From NCBI RefSeq assembly GCF_002723835.1, contig NZ_BEWG01000068.1, positions 1-64,000 on the forward strand: DNA of 64,000 nucleotides, in the 5' to 3' direction. The position numbers and the translations under genes are program-made. Shown piece by piece: positions 52,569 to 61,869 of the stretch. The notes under the pieces were generated by a model, which saw nothing but the letters and a program-made list of their open reading frames with translations, was not told the origin of the DNA and ran no database searches. This DNA is from Mycobacterium sp. shizuoka-1 (lineage in GTDB: Bacteria > Actinomycetota > Actinomycetes > Mycobacteriales > Mycobacteriaceae). Within the stretch, counting starts at the first letter, position 1, and every line of letters begins with the position of its first letter.

Positions 52569-54706
52569 TCGTTGTCCCCGTCCTGGTCTGGGTTTGGCGT
52601 CGGGCGGCTGGATTCGTGGTCCGCGAGGGTCTTCAGGTGCTCGATCAAACGCGTCTGAATGCGTTGTCGCAGCGGTTCGGGCAGTCCGGGCGCCGCCATG
52701 TCCTGCTGGAGTGCGCCGACGTGCTCGCGAAGGTTGACGGCATCGCGGTCGGTGCGGGCGGCGTTGACGCAACCGAGCCGGCACCGGGTCCAGGAGGGTT
52801 CATCGGAACTATCGCTGGGTGGCAGGCAGGCCGCGGTGGCGCGTCGGAACACGCAGGTCAGGACCGCGCCGTGGTGGATCTGCAGGGCGGGGTTCGATAG
52901 CGCGGCGTTGACCTGACCGGTGGTGGTCACCGTCAGTCCCGCAAACGTGCGTGCCCGCGCGATGCGAGCCCGGTATTCCTCGGCGGCCGGACCAGAGACG
53001 TGTTCACCGGCCTCGAGGCGCTGGGCATCGTCGTGGATGGTCTCAGCGCGGTGCAGAAATCGTTCGAAGGTGATGTCGTCGGGAAATCCTGAATCAGCTC
53101 CACCGGCATAGCCGTGGATCATTTGTGTGTGCAGGTGGCCGTATTGCGTTGCGCCAGCGATGGTTCCGCCTGGCCGCCGGACGATGTGCCATGCCAGGGT
53201 CCGTCGCAGGCGCGGCACTTGAATGCTGCCGTACGGATCAGCAGGTATCAGCGGATGATCGACTACCGGAGCGACCTCTTGGTTGAACCAGTCGATGAAA
53301 CGAGTGATGTCGGTGTTGATGGAGCCGGGTGTTCTCGTACGGGTGGCCCCGAAGAGGAACCGTTGCTGGGAGCACACGCTGAATGCCGGGAAGAGCAGGT
53401 CGCTGACCGTGATCTGTTCCAGGACGGTGACGGCGTGGGCGGTTTCGTCGGTGACGACCCACGGGATCGTGGCAGGTGACCGCTGTCGGCGCCCATCATC
53501 AGCCTTCAACTGCAGCCCGGACATGAACGTCAACTCCAGCGTGGGGTCGCGGCTGATGCATCCGCGCCGCAGGTTCAGGGCCTCGCCGGTCCGCACACCC
53601 GAGAGGTAGGCGATCACGAGGAAACAGGCAACCGTGACATGACGCAGCAGCCCGACGAGTTCTCGCGCATCGACTGGCTCGTCACGCCAGGGCTTGGTGC
53701 CGATGTGGTTGAATGTGTTGATACGCAAAAGATTAACGTCTATCGGCAATCCGGATGCCGCCAACATGACCGGCGTCTCCTTCATGCGTTTCAGTTCGGT
53801 GTGGTGCATCCATCCGCCCACCGCCAGGCCCATCAGGTCGACACTGGTCACCTCACCGGTCCGGATCCCGGGAAGTGCGGCGTCGTTGCGGTCGAGTGCA
53901 GCGAGCACGCATTCGAGTTGGGCCTTGGTGGTCTCGAATACCGACACCGTGCGCGTGGGCGCCCGGCGGATGGCGGGGGCGATCTGGTGGGCAAGATGGC
54001 GCATCGCGAGCAGGTTGCGTGCGGCGGGAAGCAGGTCGGCTGCGATCGTGTGGGTGACCGCGATCGCCCCGGAGAGCAGCGGTTCCATCACATCCGGATG
54101 GATGCGGGGGGTGGTGTTGGGCTTGCCCCAAGAGGATTCGTAGTGGGCGAGTCCTCGTGCACTCGCACCGCCCCACAGCGGGCCCGCGGGGAGCCGGCAC
54201 TGGGCGGGCAACTCCTCCCGATAGAGGTGTAGCCGTTTGATGGCTTGCAGCGCGCAGCGTTTGGTTCCGGCGCTCTCACCGGTGGCGTCGGTGACGTAAT
54301 GCAGGTAATCGTCGAGGTGTTCGGTGCTGACCTGGTCGAACGATGTCACACCCGCGTCGCTCAGCCACGTCGTGAACCGCCGCAGCGGCACCAGCTCGCC
54401 CAAGATCGTCTTGACGTGCGGATGAAGCGATCGCGCACTGTCGAGCCGAGGTGCGTCATCAACGAGGTTGAGCAGGGCGAAGAGGTAGAGCTTGCAAGCG
54501 TGGTGAAACGGCGCCGGGAACCGGCCCCAGTGCACGGCCTGCCGGGCGCTGTGCCGGTCTTTGATCGCCCCGGACAGATCCCACACCGGGTCACCGAATC
54601 GGCTCCGGACCCCCTCCGCGTGCAGGGTGCGGTTCAGCAGCACCTCCGTTCCTGGGCCGATGCCGATACCGGCCACGACGTCGAGTGCTACAGCCGCGCG
54701 GGTCAT
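52565..54706 (-). CDS. Large tyrosine recombinase (third of operon)
   Basis: 713 residues, start MTRAAVALDVVAG at 54706. The N-terminal half is helical ('CALQAIKRLHLYREELPAQC'). The integrase core in the C-terminal half has Arg in 'AYLSGVRTGEALNLRRGCIS', Arg in 'VPRLRRTLAWHIVRRPGG', and His and Tyr in 'QYGHLHTQMIHGYAG'. The His of HxxR is not obvious. The C-terminal ~120 residues contain several Cys ('CVFRRATAACLP', 'CRLGCVNAARTD') that may bind zinc. It overlaps neighbours on both sides by 4 bp. Confidence 0.82.
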   Translation of the reverse strand: MTRAAVALDVVAGIGIGPGTEVLLNRTLHAEGVRSRFGDPVWDLSGAIKDRHSARQAVHWGRFPAPFHHACKLYLFALLNLVDDAPRLDSARSLHPHVKTILGELVPLRRFTTWLSDAGVTSFDQVSTEHLDDYLHYVTDATGESAGTKRCALQAIKRLHLYREELPAQCRLPAGPLWGGASARGLAHYESSWGKPNTTPRIHPDVMEPLLSGAIAVTHTIAADLLPAARNLLAMRHLAHQIAPAIRRAPTRTVSVFETTKAQLECVLAALDRNDAALPGIRTGEVTSVDLMGLAVGGWMHHTELKRMKETPVMLAASGLPIDVNLLRINTFNHIGTKPWRDEPVDARELVGLLRHVTVACFLVIAYLSGVRTGEALNLRRGCISRDPTLELTFMSGLQLKADDGRRQRSPATIPWVVTDETAHAVTVLEQITVSDLLFPAFSVCSQQRFLFGATRTRTPGSINTDITRFIDWFNQEVAPVVDHPLIPADPYGSIQVPRLRRTLAWHIVRRPGGTIAGATQYGHLHTQMIHGYAGGADSGFPDDITFERFLHRAETIHDDAQRLEAGEHVSGPAAEEYRARIARARTFAGLTVTTTGQVNAALSNPALQIHHGAVLTCVFRRATAACLPPSDSSDEPSWTRCRLGCVNAARTDRDAVNLREHVGALQQDMAAPGLPEPLRQRIQTRLIEHLKTLADHESSRPTPNPDQDGDNE

Positions 54707-56487
54707 GACGCTTCCAGGTGTCCGGCCAGCAAAAGATCCACTTTTCGATGATCGCCGTCGGTGATCTCGGCGCGCGCCGCCCTCAGCTGGGCCTGCTCGT
54801 ACTCGGTGAAGATGTCGTCCAGTTGCGCGAGCGGACCCGCGTGATCGGCGATCCACTGCCCCAGCGGCATCTGCGTGCGCAGTTCGCGAAGCCGGTCGGC
54901 AACGACCAGTTGAACGGGCAGATGCCGCGGGAAGGCGCGGGCGTTGCTGCAGTCCAGACACGTCATGAACGACTGCCGGCACCGCTTCCCGTCGACCGGT
55001 GAGTGGTCAAAATCACCGCAGGCGCCCAGCACCGCGTCGCGCCCGGATCCGTCGTCCTGGTTGTCTGGATGTGTCGTCATGGCGCGGCGGGCCAGTGCTT
55101 GGGTGACCTGGGCATCGAGGGCCTCGCGAACGATCTGGAACCCCTCGTTGCGCACAGACTCCATACGCCCCAGATAACCGGCCAACGTCGCCGGGGTGTG
55201 CGCGATGGGCTGGCGGACCTGCTCCAGATAGGTCTTGCGCAGCCGATCCATACTGATCCCCAAGAGCAACTCGTCGTGTCCGGGATCGCCGGTCAGCCAC
55301 GGCGTCATCCACCGCCGTCGCGCATCGAATCCGGAAGCGGTGCTGCTGATTCCGTAGCCGAACAGTTTCTGTTCGCAGCGGTCGGGCTGGGCACTGTAGT
55401 AGATGAACGCTTGCTGGTTTCCGGTCAGCGTGCGGGCCGGGTCGGTCAACTCCAGCAGCGACATGAACACCCCATAGGCCGTGGTGAGCGACGTGTTGGC
55501 CACCGCGGTGCGCCGATCCTGGCCAGCAAGCGGGCGCAGTTCGGGGCGCAGCGCGGTCACCGGCACCGTCATCACCGACCGCCGCCCACGGCGGGGCTTG
55601 TCGGCGCCGACGAACACGATGCCGGGTTCGGCAGGACTGCTGGCATGTCGGTGCGGGGCAGCCAACGAGTCCAGCGTCGACAGGTTCAGCCCGGTCAAAG
55701 CCGCCAGCAGAACACCGAACGCCCATGCCTCACCGGGAGTCAGATGCAGCAACGACATCAGGCGGCATCCACCGGCTGCGGTCACCGCCCGCCGTGTCAC
55801 GAACGCCCGTGCACCCGACGCGGTGCGGGGGAAGTCACCCTCACGAGCGCAATGATCCAGCGCCTCGGCCAGACTGCGGCGCGGGTCGGCGCGGGGAAGG
55901 TGATCGAAACGCCCCCCACGATAATCGGCGACCATTGCCCAATGAGTCTCTAACCGGGTCCGCGCCCGCCGAACCATTCCCCGTGCCACCACGGTGATGC
56001 GGCGAAGCTCATCAGCGGAATACGGTTGTCGCGCCGTGTTCGTCTTTGGGTGACGCACGCGCGTGAACGCCTGACGCGCCGGCTGGGAGACAACAGGACT
56101 GCAGCGCAGCAGAGTCTTCAGGCCATGCAACGAGCCAGGGCCGCTGGGTACCCGACACGACAGAGCGAGAAGCCGGGCATCCGCAGCGGACATTTCAGCC
56201 AGCCCTCGTATGCCTGGCCGGTTGTCGGCCAGCCAGCAGCAGCCATGCCGGGCGGCCTGCCACAGCGCGGCGGCGCCCCGTAATCGCTTGGATGATCCCA
56301 GCACACCGGTGGCGTCCTCGAACGCAACCGCGAAATCGTGGCGGATTCCGTGGGTGCCCGGCATAGAGCCGAAGTCGAAGTCCTTGCGCTGCGTGCCGTC
56401 CTCGCTGACGAACGTCACGATCAGCCCGCGACGCCGCGATACCGGCCGCCACGACGGATCCGGCTGCGCCGCGGGGCGACCCGTCAT
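54703..56487 (-). CDS. Integrase-like protein with degenerate active site (second of operon)
   Basis: 594 residues. The fold resembles a tyrosine recombinase, with 'FGVLLAALTGLNLSTLDSLA' at the position of TGLRxxEL (Arg replaced by Asn), 'ISMDRLRKTYLEQVRQPIAH' at HxxR (His replaced by Asp) and 'LAGYLGRMESVRNEGF' at LGH (His replaced by Arg). C-terminal Cys residues ('GKRCRQSFMTCLDCSNA') suggest a zinc site. It is therefore probably a structural or DNA-binding partner of the two other recombinases. Overlaps neighbours by 4 bp at both ends. Confidence 0.78.
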   Translation of the reverse strand: MTGRPAAQPDPSWRPVSRRRGLIVTFVSEDGTQRKDFDFGSMPGTHGIRHDFAVAFEDATGVLGSSKRLRGAAALWQAARHGCCWLADNRPGIRGLAEMSAADARLLALSCRVPSGPGSLHGLKTLLRCSPVVSQPARQAFTRVRHPKTNTARQPYSADELRRITVVARGMVRRARTRLETHWAMVADYRGGRFDHLPRADPRRSLAEALDHCAREGDFPRTASGARAFVTRRAVTAAGGCRLMSLLHLTPGEAWAFGVLLAALTGLNLSTLDSLAAPHRHASSPAEPGIVFVGADKPRRGRRSVMTVPVTALRPELRPLAGQDRRTAVANTSLTTAYGVFMSLLELTDPARTLTGNQQAFIYYSAQPDRCEQKLFGYGISSTASGFDARRRWMTPWLTGDPGHDELLLGISMDRLRKTYLEQVRQPIAHTPATLAGYLGRMESVRNEGFQIVREALDAQVTQALARRAMTTHPDNQDDGSGRDAVLGACGDFDHSPVDGKRCRQSFMTCLDCSNARAFPRHLPVQLVVADRLRELRTQMPLGQWIADHAGPLAQLDDIFTEYEQAQLRAARAEITDGDHRKVDLLLAGHLEAS

Positions 56488-57992
56488 GGTTGGACCGCCA
56501 ACACGCGAGACTCGCCGATACCCACTGTTGCGACGAGACGTTCCAAGGCTTCTCGATCGTCGGCGTCCATCAGCGCGATGAGCTCCTCGACCTGCAATAC
56601 CTGGAACGGTTCCAGGTAGACGCTGCGCGTTACTTCACCGCTGCGATGTCCGAGGAGTGTCGCCAGGAGAAACCAGACGTCACCAAGCTGGTTGCGGAAG
56701 TCGCGCTGCTCCTCCCTGGTCAACATGTCGGTCCGGCGCCACGCGACGAACGTGGCGATGCAAAACCAGCGCAGCGCGAAGGAATGCCGCAGCATGTGGG
56801 GTCGACACCACAGCGGCGGACTTCCAGCTTCGGCAAGCGCTTTCGCGGCTCTGGTGTTCGCGCGGTCGAACGTCTTGTACCAGGCCTCTTTCCGCCGAGG
56901 TGTCCCGTCGTGATTGAGCCACAGCCACATCGGTTCCAGACCATTAGTGCCACGGCGGAACAGTTTCATTCGCGTCGATGGCCCGAGTGCGTCCAGACGG
57001 ACCCTACGAAGCGATCCATTCTCGGCGACGACCTCCAGTTGCCCGTCCCGCCGCACATGCTCAAGGACCCATCGGTCTGCGATGTGCTCATACCGTCCGG
57101 CGTCCTGCGCGCGAGCGATAGCGGTTCTGCGACTGCCTTCCTGCAGATAGAAGTGAACGTGCTGGACCACACGGCGGCGCATCCAGAAGGTGCGACCGCT
57201 CCCATTCTTCGCGCAACGCGACGCGACGCGCGAACGCAGCAGTCCCTCAGATCCCGGCTGCGGCACCTCAATGGTCAGCATGGCGGCCCACTCGCCGACT
57301 CGCAAACCCGTCCCGAACAGGCCCTCCACGAACGCGACATCGCGATCCTCAGTTACTCCCCGCCAATCGTGGCGCGGCAAGCCTTCCGTCGTGAACCCGC
57401 GCAATCCCAGATTCCGCCACAACCGAAATGCCTGCGGGGTCAGCCATTTCACGTCGGATCTGCGCATCCCGGCGGGAGTGCTCTCCAGCGCGGCGTGACC
57501 CCCGATACCTCCGGATCTCGCTATTGCACGGGCTCGGACAGGGTTGTCGATTCCGTGCTGCTCGGCCGCCCACCAGTAGAACCCGCGGATCGCCGCGCGA
57601 TCGACGCAAAAAGTATCGGCGCTCACATGCTGTGGGTTCTCCCGCGCCGATAGACGCCACTCCTTGAAGGCAGCCAGTTCCGAGCGTGTCGCCTGCCCCC
57701 ATCCGACGCCCAGGACGTGCAGGAAATCCAGCCACACCTTCAACGACAAGGCGTAACGGCGCACAGTCGCGGTAGCCCTTCCCCTCACCAGCGGATCCCG
57801 CCAGTAGGCGTTCACCAGCGCATCCGCGCGGCCCCAGGGATCCAGAAAGAAGGGAGTGCCATCACGCGCACCGTTCCGCTTCGCCCACGCCAGGATATCG
57901 CCCACGCCAGGAAACAAGTCGTCCACCGGCTCGGATCGGCGACCGAAATCGTAGAAATGAAGAATCCAACCATCAGCGTTATCACCAGCCAT
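56484..57992 (-). CDS. Tyrosine recombinase (first of operon, catalytic)
   Basis: 502 residues from MAGDNADGWILHF at 57992, chosen because 'gaggagagaggg' lies just upstream; the open frame extends to 58106 without coding character. The core-binding domain 'RRYALSLKVWLDFLHVLGVG' precedes a complete catalytic set: Arg in 'GTGLRVGEWAAML', His-x-x-Arg in 'CRPHMLRHSFALRWF', His in 'ATLLGHRSGEVTRSVYLEP' and Tyr in the same stretch. Heads an operon of four genes with ATGA overlaps. A Tn554-like role is likely. Confidence 0.88.
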   Translation of the reverse strand: MAGDNADGWILHFYDFGRRSEPVDDLFPGVGDILAWAKRNGARDGTPFFLDPWGRADALVNAYWRDPLVRGRATATVRRYALSLKVWLDFLHVLGVGWGQATRSELAAFKEWRLSARENPQHVSADTFCVDRAAIRGFYWWAAEQHGIDNPVRARAIARSGGIGGHAALESTPAGMRRSDVKWLTPQAFRLWRNLGLRGFTTEGLPRHDWRGVTEDRDVAFVEGLFGTGLRVGEWAAMLTIEVPQPGSEGLLRSRVASRCAKNGSGRTFWMRRRVVQHVHFYLQEGSRRTAIARAQDAGRYEHIADRWVLEHVRRDGQLEVVAENGSLRRVRLDALGPSTRMKLFRRGTNGLEPMWLWLNHDGTPRRKEAWYKTFDRANTRAAKALAEAGSPPLWCRPHMLRHSFALRWFCIATFVAWRRTDMLTREEQRDFRNQLGDVWFLLATLLGHRSGEVTRSVYLEPFQVLQVEELIALMDADDREALERLVATVGIGESRVLAVQP

Positions 57993-58030
57993 CCCCGCCC
58001 CCTCTCTCCTCACGGGTATCGCCCCCATCA

Positions 58031-58564
58031 TCACCGACCCGAATCTCCGAATGCGCTCGACACGCCTGTCGGGCAGTGAACGGGAGACTGGATGTTGCCG
58101 GGGCAAACCACCACATCAAGACCCTCGACGATGCTGCCAAAGGCTGCATCGAGGTCGGCGCGCTCAGTGATCGCGGTGTAGGTCGAGGTAGCGGGCCCGC
58201 CCGGGTCCAAGTTGCGCGCACAATCGACCGTGGCCGCCGCCGACGGCGCAGGTTCGACGGCAGCGCACGCCTGCGAGGGATACCCAGCCGGCAGCAGTGC
58301 CATCACCTGATCGGCCTCCGACTCATCGGAGCTGGTATCCACCGCGGACTCCTCGACCGCCACCCGCGGGCTGTCGGCCGCGTCCTGCGAAGATCCGGGA
58401 GAGCGGACCATCAGCCACCCGCCGGTGACCACCGCGGCAACCACCACACCGGCGGCGACGCCCGCCCACAGCAAACGTCCCCCCCAACGTGGACGCGTCG
58501 GCGAGTCGTAGAATCGCTGCCACGGGTTGTCCCCGTGGGCGGGTCCAGGAGAGAGTCCGGCCAT
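58031..58564 (-). pseudogene. Single-pass membrane protein, C-terminus cut off
   Basis: 177 codons. A short cytoplasmic N-terminus ('DNPWQRFYDSPTRPRWGGRL') precedes one transmembrane helix 'LLWAGVAAGVVVAAVVTGGW'. The exported part ('YPSQACAAVEPAPSAAATVD', 'TSTYTAITERADLDAAFGSI', 'VVVCPGNIQSP') resembles the extracellular domain of mycobacterial kinase-type or plasmid-borne membrane proteins. There 'CPGNIQSP' is normally followed by ~60 more residues. Similarity ends near 58070, where the recombinase operon begins, so that element probably truncated the gene. Divergent from 58639 over 74 bp. Confidence 0.6.
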
Positions 58565-58638
58565 GCCTGCCAGTATGACCGATGTGACCGCAGCAGTGGC
58601 TCTGGAGAACGCGTGTCCACACTGCCAGCATTGAAGTC

Positions 58639-59787
58639 ATGACCAACCCGCTCCAGACAATCCTGGCCGACCCGGAATTACGCGTGTGGCCCACCCGGAA
58701 TCACACCGCGGAACCGGACGGGACGCACGATCTGGACGCGCAGAACATTGCCGCAGAAAGCAATGATCAGACCGGTTCGCAGGTAGGCAAAGATGTGGAC
58801 GCTGAAGCGGCTATTTCGCGTATAAACGCGTTACTGGAGCCTGCGTCAGAATTCGACAGGGCGACCAATACCGCGCCAAATCTGCAGCCCGCCGCTGAGG
58901 TTGTCGAATTTAATACCTCGGCGCCTGCAGATTACGCTCCCGACCCGGACGCACAATCTGACGAGGATTCGCAATCTCCGCTCGCGGAAAAAGAGGCGGC
59001 CCCGCCGCGCGGATTCGACGCTATCGCCGCCAAGCCGAATGCTGTAGCAGACAAAATTGCACAATTCCGGGAATGGCTAGCCGCCGGCGGCTGGAAGAAT
59101 CCTCGAACGCTGGGCTCGGTAGCCGCGGTCGCCGTGGTTCTGGTGACGTTGGCGTTGTCAGGCTCTGGGGATGATCCTGCGGCACCGTCTGCACAGATTG
59201 CCGCGGAGCCACCTCCGATCGCCCAGAGTTCGCCGGGGCCCGCCGCTGCATCAGTCGTTACCGACGTCCCTCTGGGCCCCGAATCAGTGCTGTCGGCGAC
59301 CGCCCGCTGCCCAGCACCCAGCTCGGATCCGATGAACGCCCTACGCCCGGACAGTGCGCAGCCCTGGGTATGTGTTCGGGCCTGGCAAGTCGACGGCCAG
59401 CTACTTGAGATTATCTTCGACCGGCCTTATGTCATCAGCTCGGTTGGGATCATGCCGGGGGCCAGCACCGAGGTCGACGGACAAGACCAATGGGTGAAGT
59501 ACCGCACAGTCAGTCGGCTCACGTGGAGCTTCAACGACCCCGCTCGAACGAAGGTCTCCCAGACCACCGGTGACCGCCGCGAACTCATGGTCACGCCGAT
59601 CGTCGCGACAGGCTGCAGCTCAGCTCCAGACTGCCCGGTAATCGCCTCGGCGGTCACCATCACCATCGAAAAGACCAGTGAGCCTTCCAACCCTGGCAGC
59701 CTGCAGTCTCCGGGATCCGGTTTGGGTGCGGACTACACGGCATTCGCGGTCAGCCACCTGGAAATCGTGGGGCACCCGGCCGGTTGA
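58639..59787 (+). CDS. Membrane protein with discoidin-like extracellular domain
   Basis: 382 residues. A long acidic cytoplasmic region (1-150) is followed by one transmembrane helix 'LGSVAAVAVVLVTLALSGSG' (about 157-176). The outer domain of ~190 residues has a galactose-binding/discoidin-like pattern: 'VCVRAWQVDGQLLEIIFDRP', 'YVISSVGIMPGASTEVDGQD' and 'RTVSRLTWSFNDPARTK'. Cys pairs at 'TGCSSAPDCPV' could form a disulphide. It precedes the conjugation genes and may help in cell contact (inference). The N-terminal third uses more AT-rich codons than its neighbours. Confidence 0.7.
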   Translation: MTNPLQTILADPELRVWPTRNHTAEPDGTHDLDAQNIAAESNDQTGSQVGKDVDAEAAISRINALLEPASEFDRATNTAPNLQPAAEVVEFNTSAPADYAPDPDAQSDEDSQSPLAEKEAAPPRGFDAIAAKPNAVADKIAQFREWLAAGGWKNPRTLGSVAAVAVVLVTLALSGSGDDPAAPSAQIAAEPPPIAQSSPGPAAASVVTDVPLGPESVLSATARCPAPSSDPMNALRPDSAQPWVCVRAWQVDGQLLEIIFDRPYVISSVGIMPGASTEVDGQDQWVKYRTVSRLTWSFNDPARTKVSQTTGDRRELMVTPIVATGCSSAPDCPVIASAVTITIEKTSEPSNPGSLQSPGSGLGADYTAFAVSHLEIVGHPAG

Positions 59788-60125
59788 CCGCCGGCGGATC
59801 TCCGCCCACCGGCGCGTGTTACCCATGCCTGTTGCCGCTGTGTCCACATGCCTGCAACCGGACTCGGTAGCAGGTTATCTACGCAGCTCAGCTAGATCTG
59901 CAGCAGATCACCCATGCCTGAAAGCCAAAAAGCTGGCCGCGCTGGACTCCTCACATGCCAGCCGTGCGTGTTATCCAGAATGCTAGCAATCTACCAGCTA
60001 ACGACCCGTGAAAATGTCTCGGCTCCTCGCTTGTCTCCGACCGCTCAGCGCCGAGCGTAGCACATGGTGTCAAGTGCAGCGAACGCTCAACGGGCCAGTG
60101 CCATCCTTCTCAGCCCCGGTGTCGC
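59788..60125. other. Intergenic region with hairpin and short repeats
   Basis: 338 bp without a gene. It contains 'catgcctg' three times (near 59825, 59848 and 59913), the perfect hairpin 'gatctg-cag-cagatc' (59895-59909), and 'gcgtgttacc' and 'gcgtgttatc' at 59813 and 59965. In a conjugation region such structure could be part of an origin of transfer, but no relaxase nick site was recognised. Confidence 0.4.
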
Positions 60126-61151
60126 ATGGATGAGCTCCTCTGGAAAACGACCCACACCAGCGGCATCGTCTTAAGCGTGAGCTTCCGACCCACCGCCGCA
60201 GACCGACTCCACCGAGCCTGGGCCCGCCGCCATGCCCACCGCCGCACCGTGCAGCGGGCGACTACCGTCACCTGCCTAGCGTTGGGTGCCATCGGCGGCT
60301 TCGGAACGTTGGCGGGCGCCTGCTCACCCAACACCTCCATCACCGCCGAGCAGATGGCGGTCACACTCAATCGATCAGTCGCAGTCGAAGGCTTCGCCGA
60401 CGCCTTCATCAACGCCTACCTCAGCGGCGCCAAAGGCCCCACCGCGCTCCCGCTGACGGCATTCACGTCCGTCTCCATCACCGCGCCCCCGGTGCCAGTG
60501 AGCGTGATCAAAACAGCGCCGTGGTCAGCCCGCCCACAAGACAGCGGCTACGCCAACATCGACTACTGGTCGGTGGTGATTGGCGCCTTCGTCAAGCCGC
60601 TCGGCAAATCACCGCAGCTGTGGTTCTACCAAGTCCCAGTCGCCGTCGTCGACGGGGCGCCGCGGGTCACCTCGGCGCCCGCATTCCTCAACGGACCACC
60701 CCCCGGATACGACCCCGAACTGGCCTACCCCGTCGACGTCCTCGCCCACAGCGACCCAGCCGACACCGTGACGGGATTCCTCGAATCCTGGCTGTCAGGA
60801 ACCGGTGACATCACCCGCTACAGCACCGCCCCCGGCATCAGCGCCTTCCCGGAAACCCCATTCACCCGAATCACCAGTACCTCACTCAAATCCACCACCG
60901 AAATACCCACCCGACCTGCCGAGGGATTCAGCACACAAGTACTTGCCACAATTACCGCACAGGACCGAGACCGAATAACTCAAACACTCAGCTACCCACT
61001 GACAATCTCCTACCGCACCAACAAATGGTTTGTCACCGATATCGACCTCGCACCAAAACTCGGAGGACGACTGAGTGAAACCGCCGCAACCACCGCGGCC
61101 AACACCCCGACTACTACGCCGCCCTATTCACGACCGACACTCCCGCGGTAA
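60126..61151 (+). CDS. TcpC-like conjugal transfer protein
   Basis: 341 residues from ATG 60126; GTG 60177 (VSFRPTAADRL) is an alternative start and may be better. One transmembrane helix, 'TVTCLALGAIGGFGTLAGA', is followed by an exported part with two repeated NTF2-like domains: 'VAVEGFADAFINAYLSG', 'YWSVVIGAFVKPLGKSPQLW' and 'DPADTVTGFLESWLSGTGDI', then 'SYPLTISYRTNKWFVTDIDL'. This is the plan of TcpC/VirB8-like proteins of Gram-positive conjugation systems. Followed by three co-oriented conjugation genes. Confidence 0.78.
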   Translation: MDELLWKTTHTSGIVLSVSFRPTAADRLHRAWARRHAHRRTVQRATTVTCLALGAIGGFGTLAGACSPNTSITAEQMAVTLNRSVAVEGFADAFINAYLSGAKGPTALPLTAFTSVSITAPPVPVSVIKTAPWSARPQDSGYANIDYWSVVIGAFVKPLGKSPQLWFYQVPVAVVDGAPRVTSAPAFLNGPPPGYDPELAYPVDVLAHSDPADTVTGFLESWLSGTGDITRYSTAPGISAFPETPFTRITSTSLKSTTEIPTRPAEGFSTQVLATITAQDRDRITQTLSYPLTISYRTNKWFVTDIDLAPKLGGRLSETAATTAANTPTTTPPYSRPTLPR

Positions 61152-61189
61152 TTACGGCCACCGACAACAGCCCGAAAGGAACAATAACC

Positions 61190-61441
61190 ATGAGCGGAAT
61201 CACGCAAGTACTCTTGAACCTCTCCACCGAGGTCCGCGGAATCATCATCGCAGTTATCACCATCATCGCCCTCATAATGAGCGCGGTCGTCTTCGCACAA
61301 TCACGCGGATCGGTCACCAAAGTGCTCGTCGTTCTCGCCTCATCGGTCGTCGCGGGAATCGTTGTGTGGCAGCTGCCCGACCTCATCCGCCTGGGCGTCA
61401 GCGACGCGCCCAACCTCACCGGCATCAACAGCCGCTACTGA
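61190..61441 (+). CDS. Small membrane protein of conjugation operon
   Basis: 83 residues with two hydrophobic helices ('GIIIAVITIIALIMSAVVFA' and 'VLVVLASSVVAGIVVWQL') and almost no loops. Size and position between TcpC-like and TcpE-like genes suit a TcpD/VirB2-like subunit, though sequence alone cannot prove it. 'gaaagga' lies 12 bp before the ATG. Confidence 0.65.
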   Translation: MSGITQVLLNLSTEVRGIIIAVITIIALIMSAVVFAQSRGSVTKVLVVLASSVVAGIVVWQLPDLIRLGVSDAPNLTGINSRY

Positions 61442-61452
61442 GCCCGCCCCCT

Positions 61453-61869
61453 ATGAGCTCGACCATCGACGTCACCGTCTACACGCTCGCCCGCAAATTC
61501 CCCAAGCTGATCGGGAAGTTCGCGAACGGCAAACCGGTACCCCTAGGCCCCTATACCTATCTGCAGGTCGCAACCCTCATCGTCGGCGTCGTCACACTGC
61601 TGACGATCGTCGGCGTGTTCGACCCGCCCAAGCTGCCCGCCTTGTTCGTCGGAGCCGCCATCATCGGCCCCACTGTGGTCGCTGTACGCCGCATCGGGTT
61701 CAGCATGGCGCGTACCAGCTCGCGGATGATCTGGACCAGCCGAGCGTGGACACAGCGCAAGCCACTGAGCACCGGCGGCCGCGAAATCACCGCCCCCCAT
61801 TCCGGACGGGCACCCCTGACCCCAACTGGCGGCCGCCGTGACGTCTTCGAAATGGACACGACCCACTGA
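61453..61869 (+). CDS. TcpE-like membrane protein
   Basis: 138 residues. The N-terminus 'YTLARKFPKLIGKFANGKPV' and 'PLGPYTYLQVATLIVGVVTL' leads into two transmembrane helices, the second 'ALFVGAAIIGPTVVAVRRIG', then a basic cytoplasmic tail. The arrangement fits TcpE/PrgI-like subunits that sit directly before the VirB4-type ATPase. It starts 11 bp after the small membrane protein; its stop overlaps the ATPase start by one base (TGATG). Confidence 0.72.
   Translation: MSSTIDVTVYTLARKFPKLIGKFANGKPVPLGPYTYLQVATLIVGVVTLLTIVGVFDPPKLPALFVGAAIIGPTVVAVRRIGFSMARTSSRMIWTSRAWTQRKPLSTGGREITAPHSGRAPLTPTGGRRDVFEMDTTH

Noticed and set aside
52010..58090. Shared octamer 'cctgtcgg' near 52086 and 58067 as ends of the four-gene recombinase element
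   Set aside because: Eight bases are too few to set the ends in such GC-rich DNA, and no second signal supports it.
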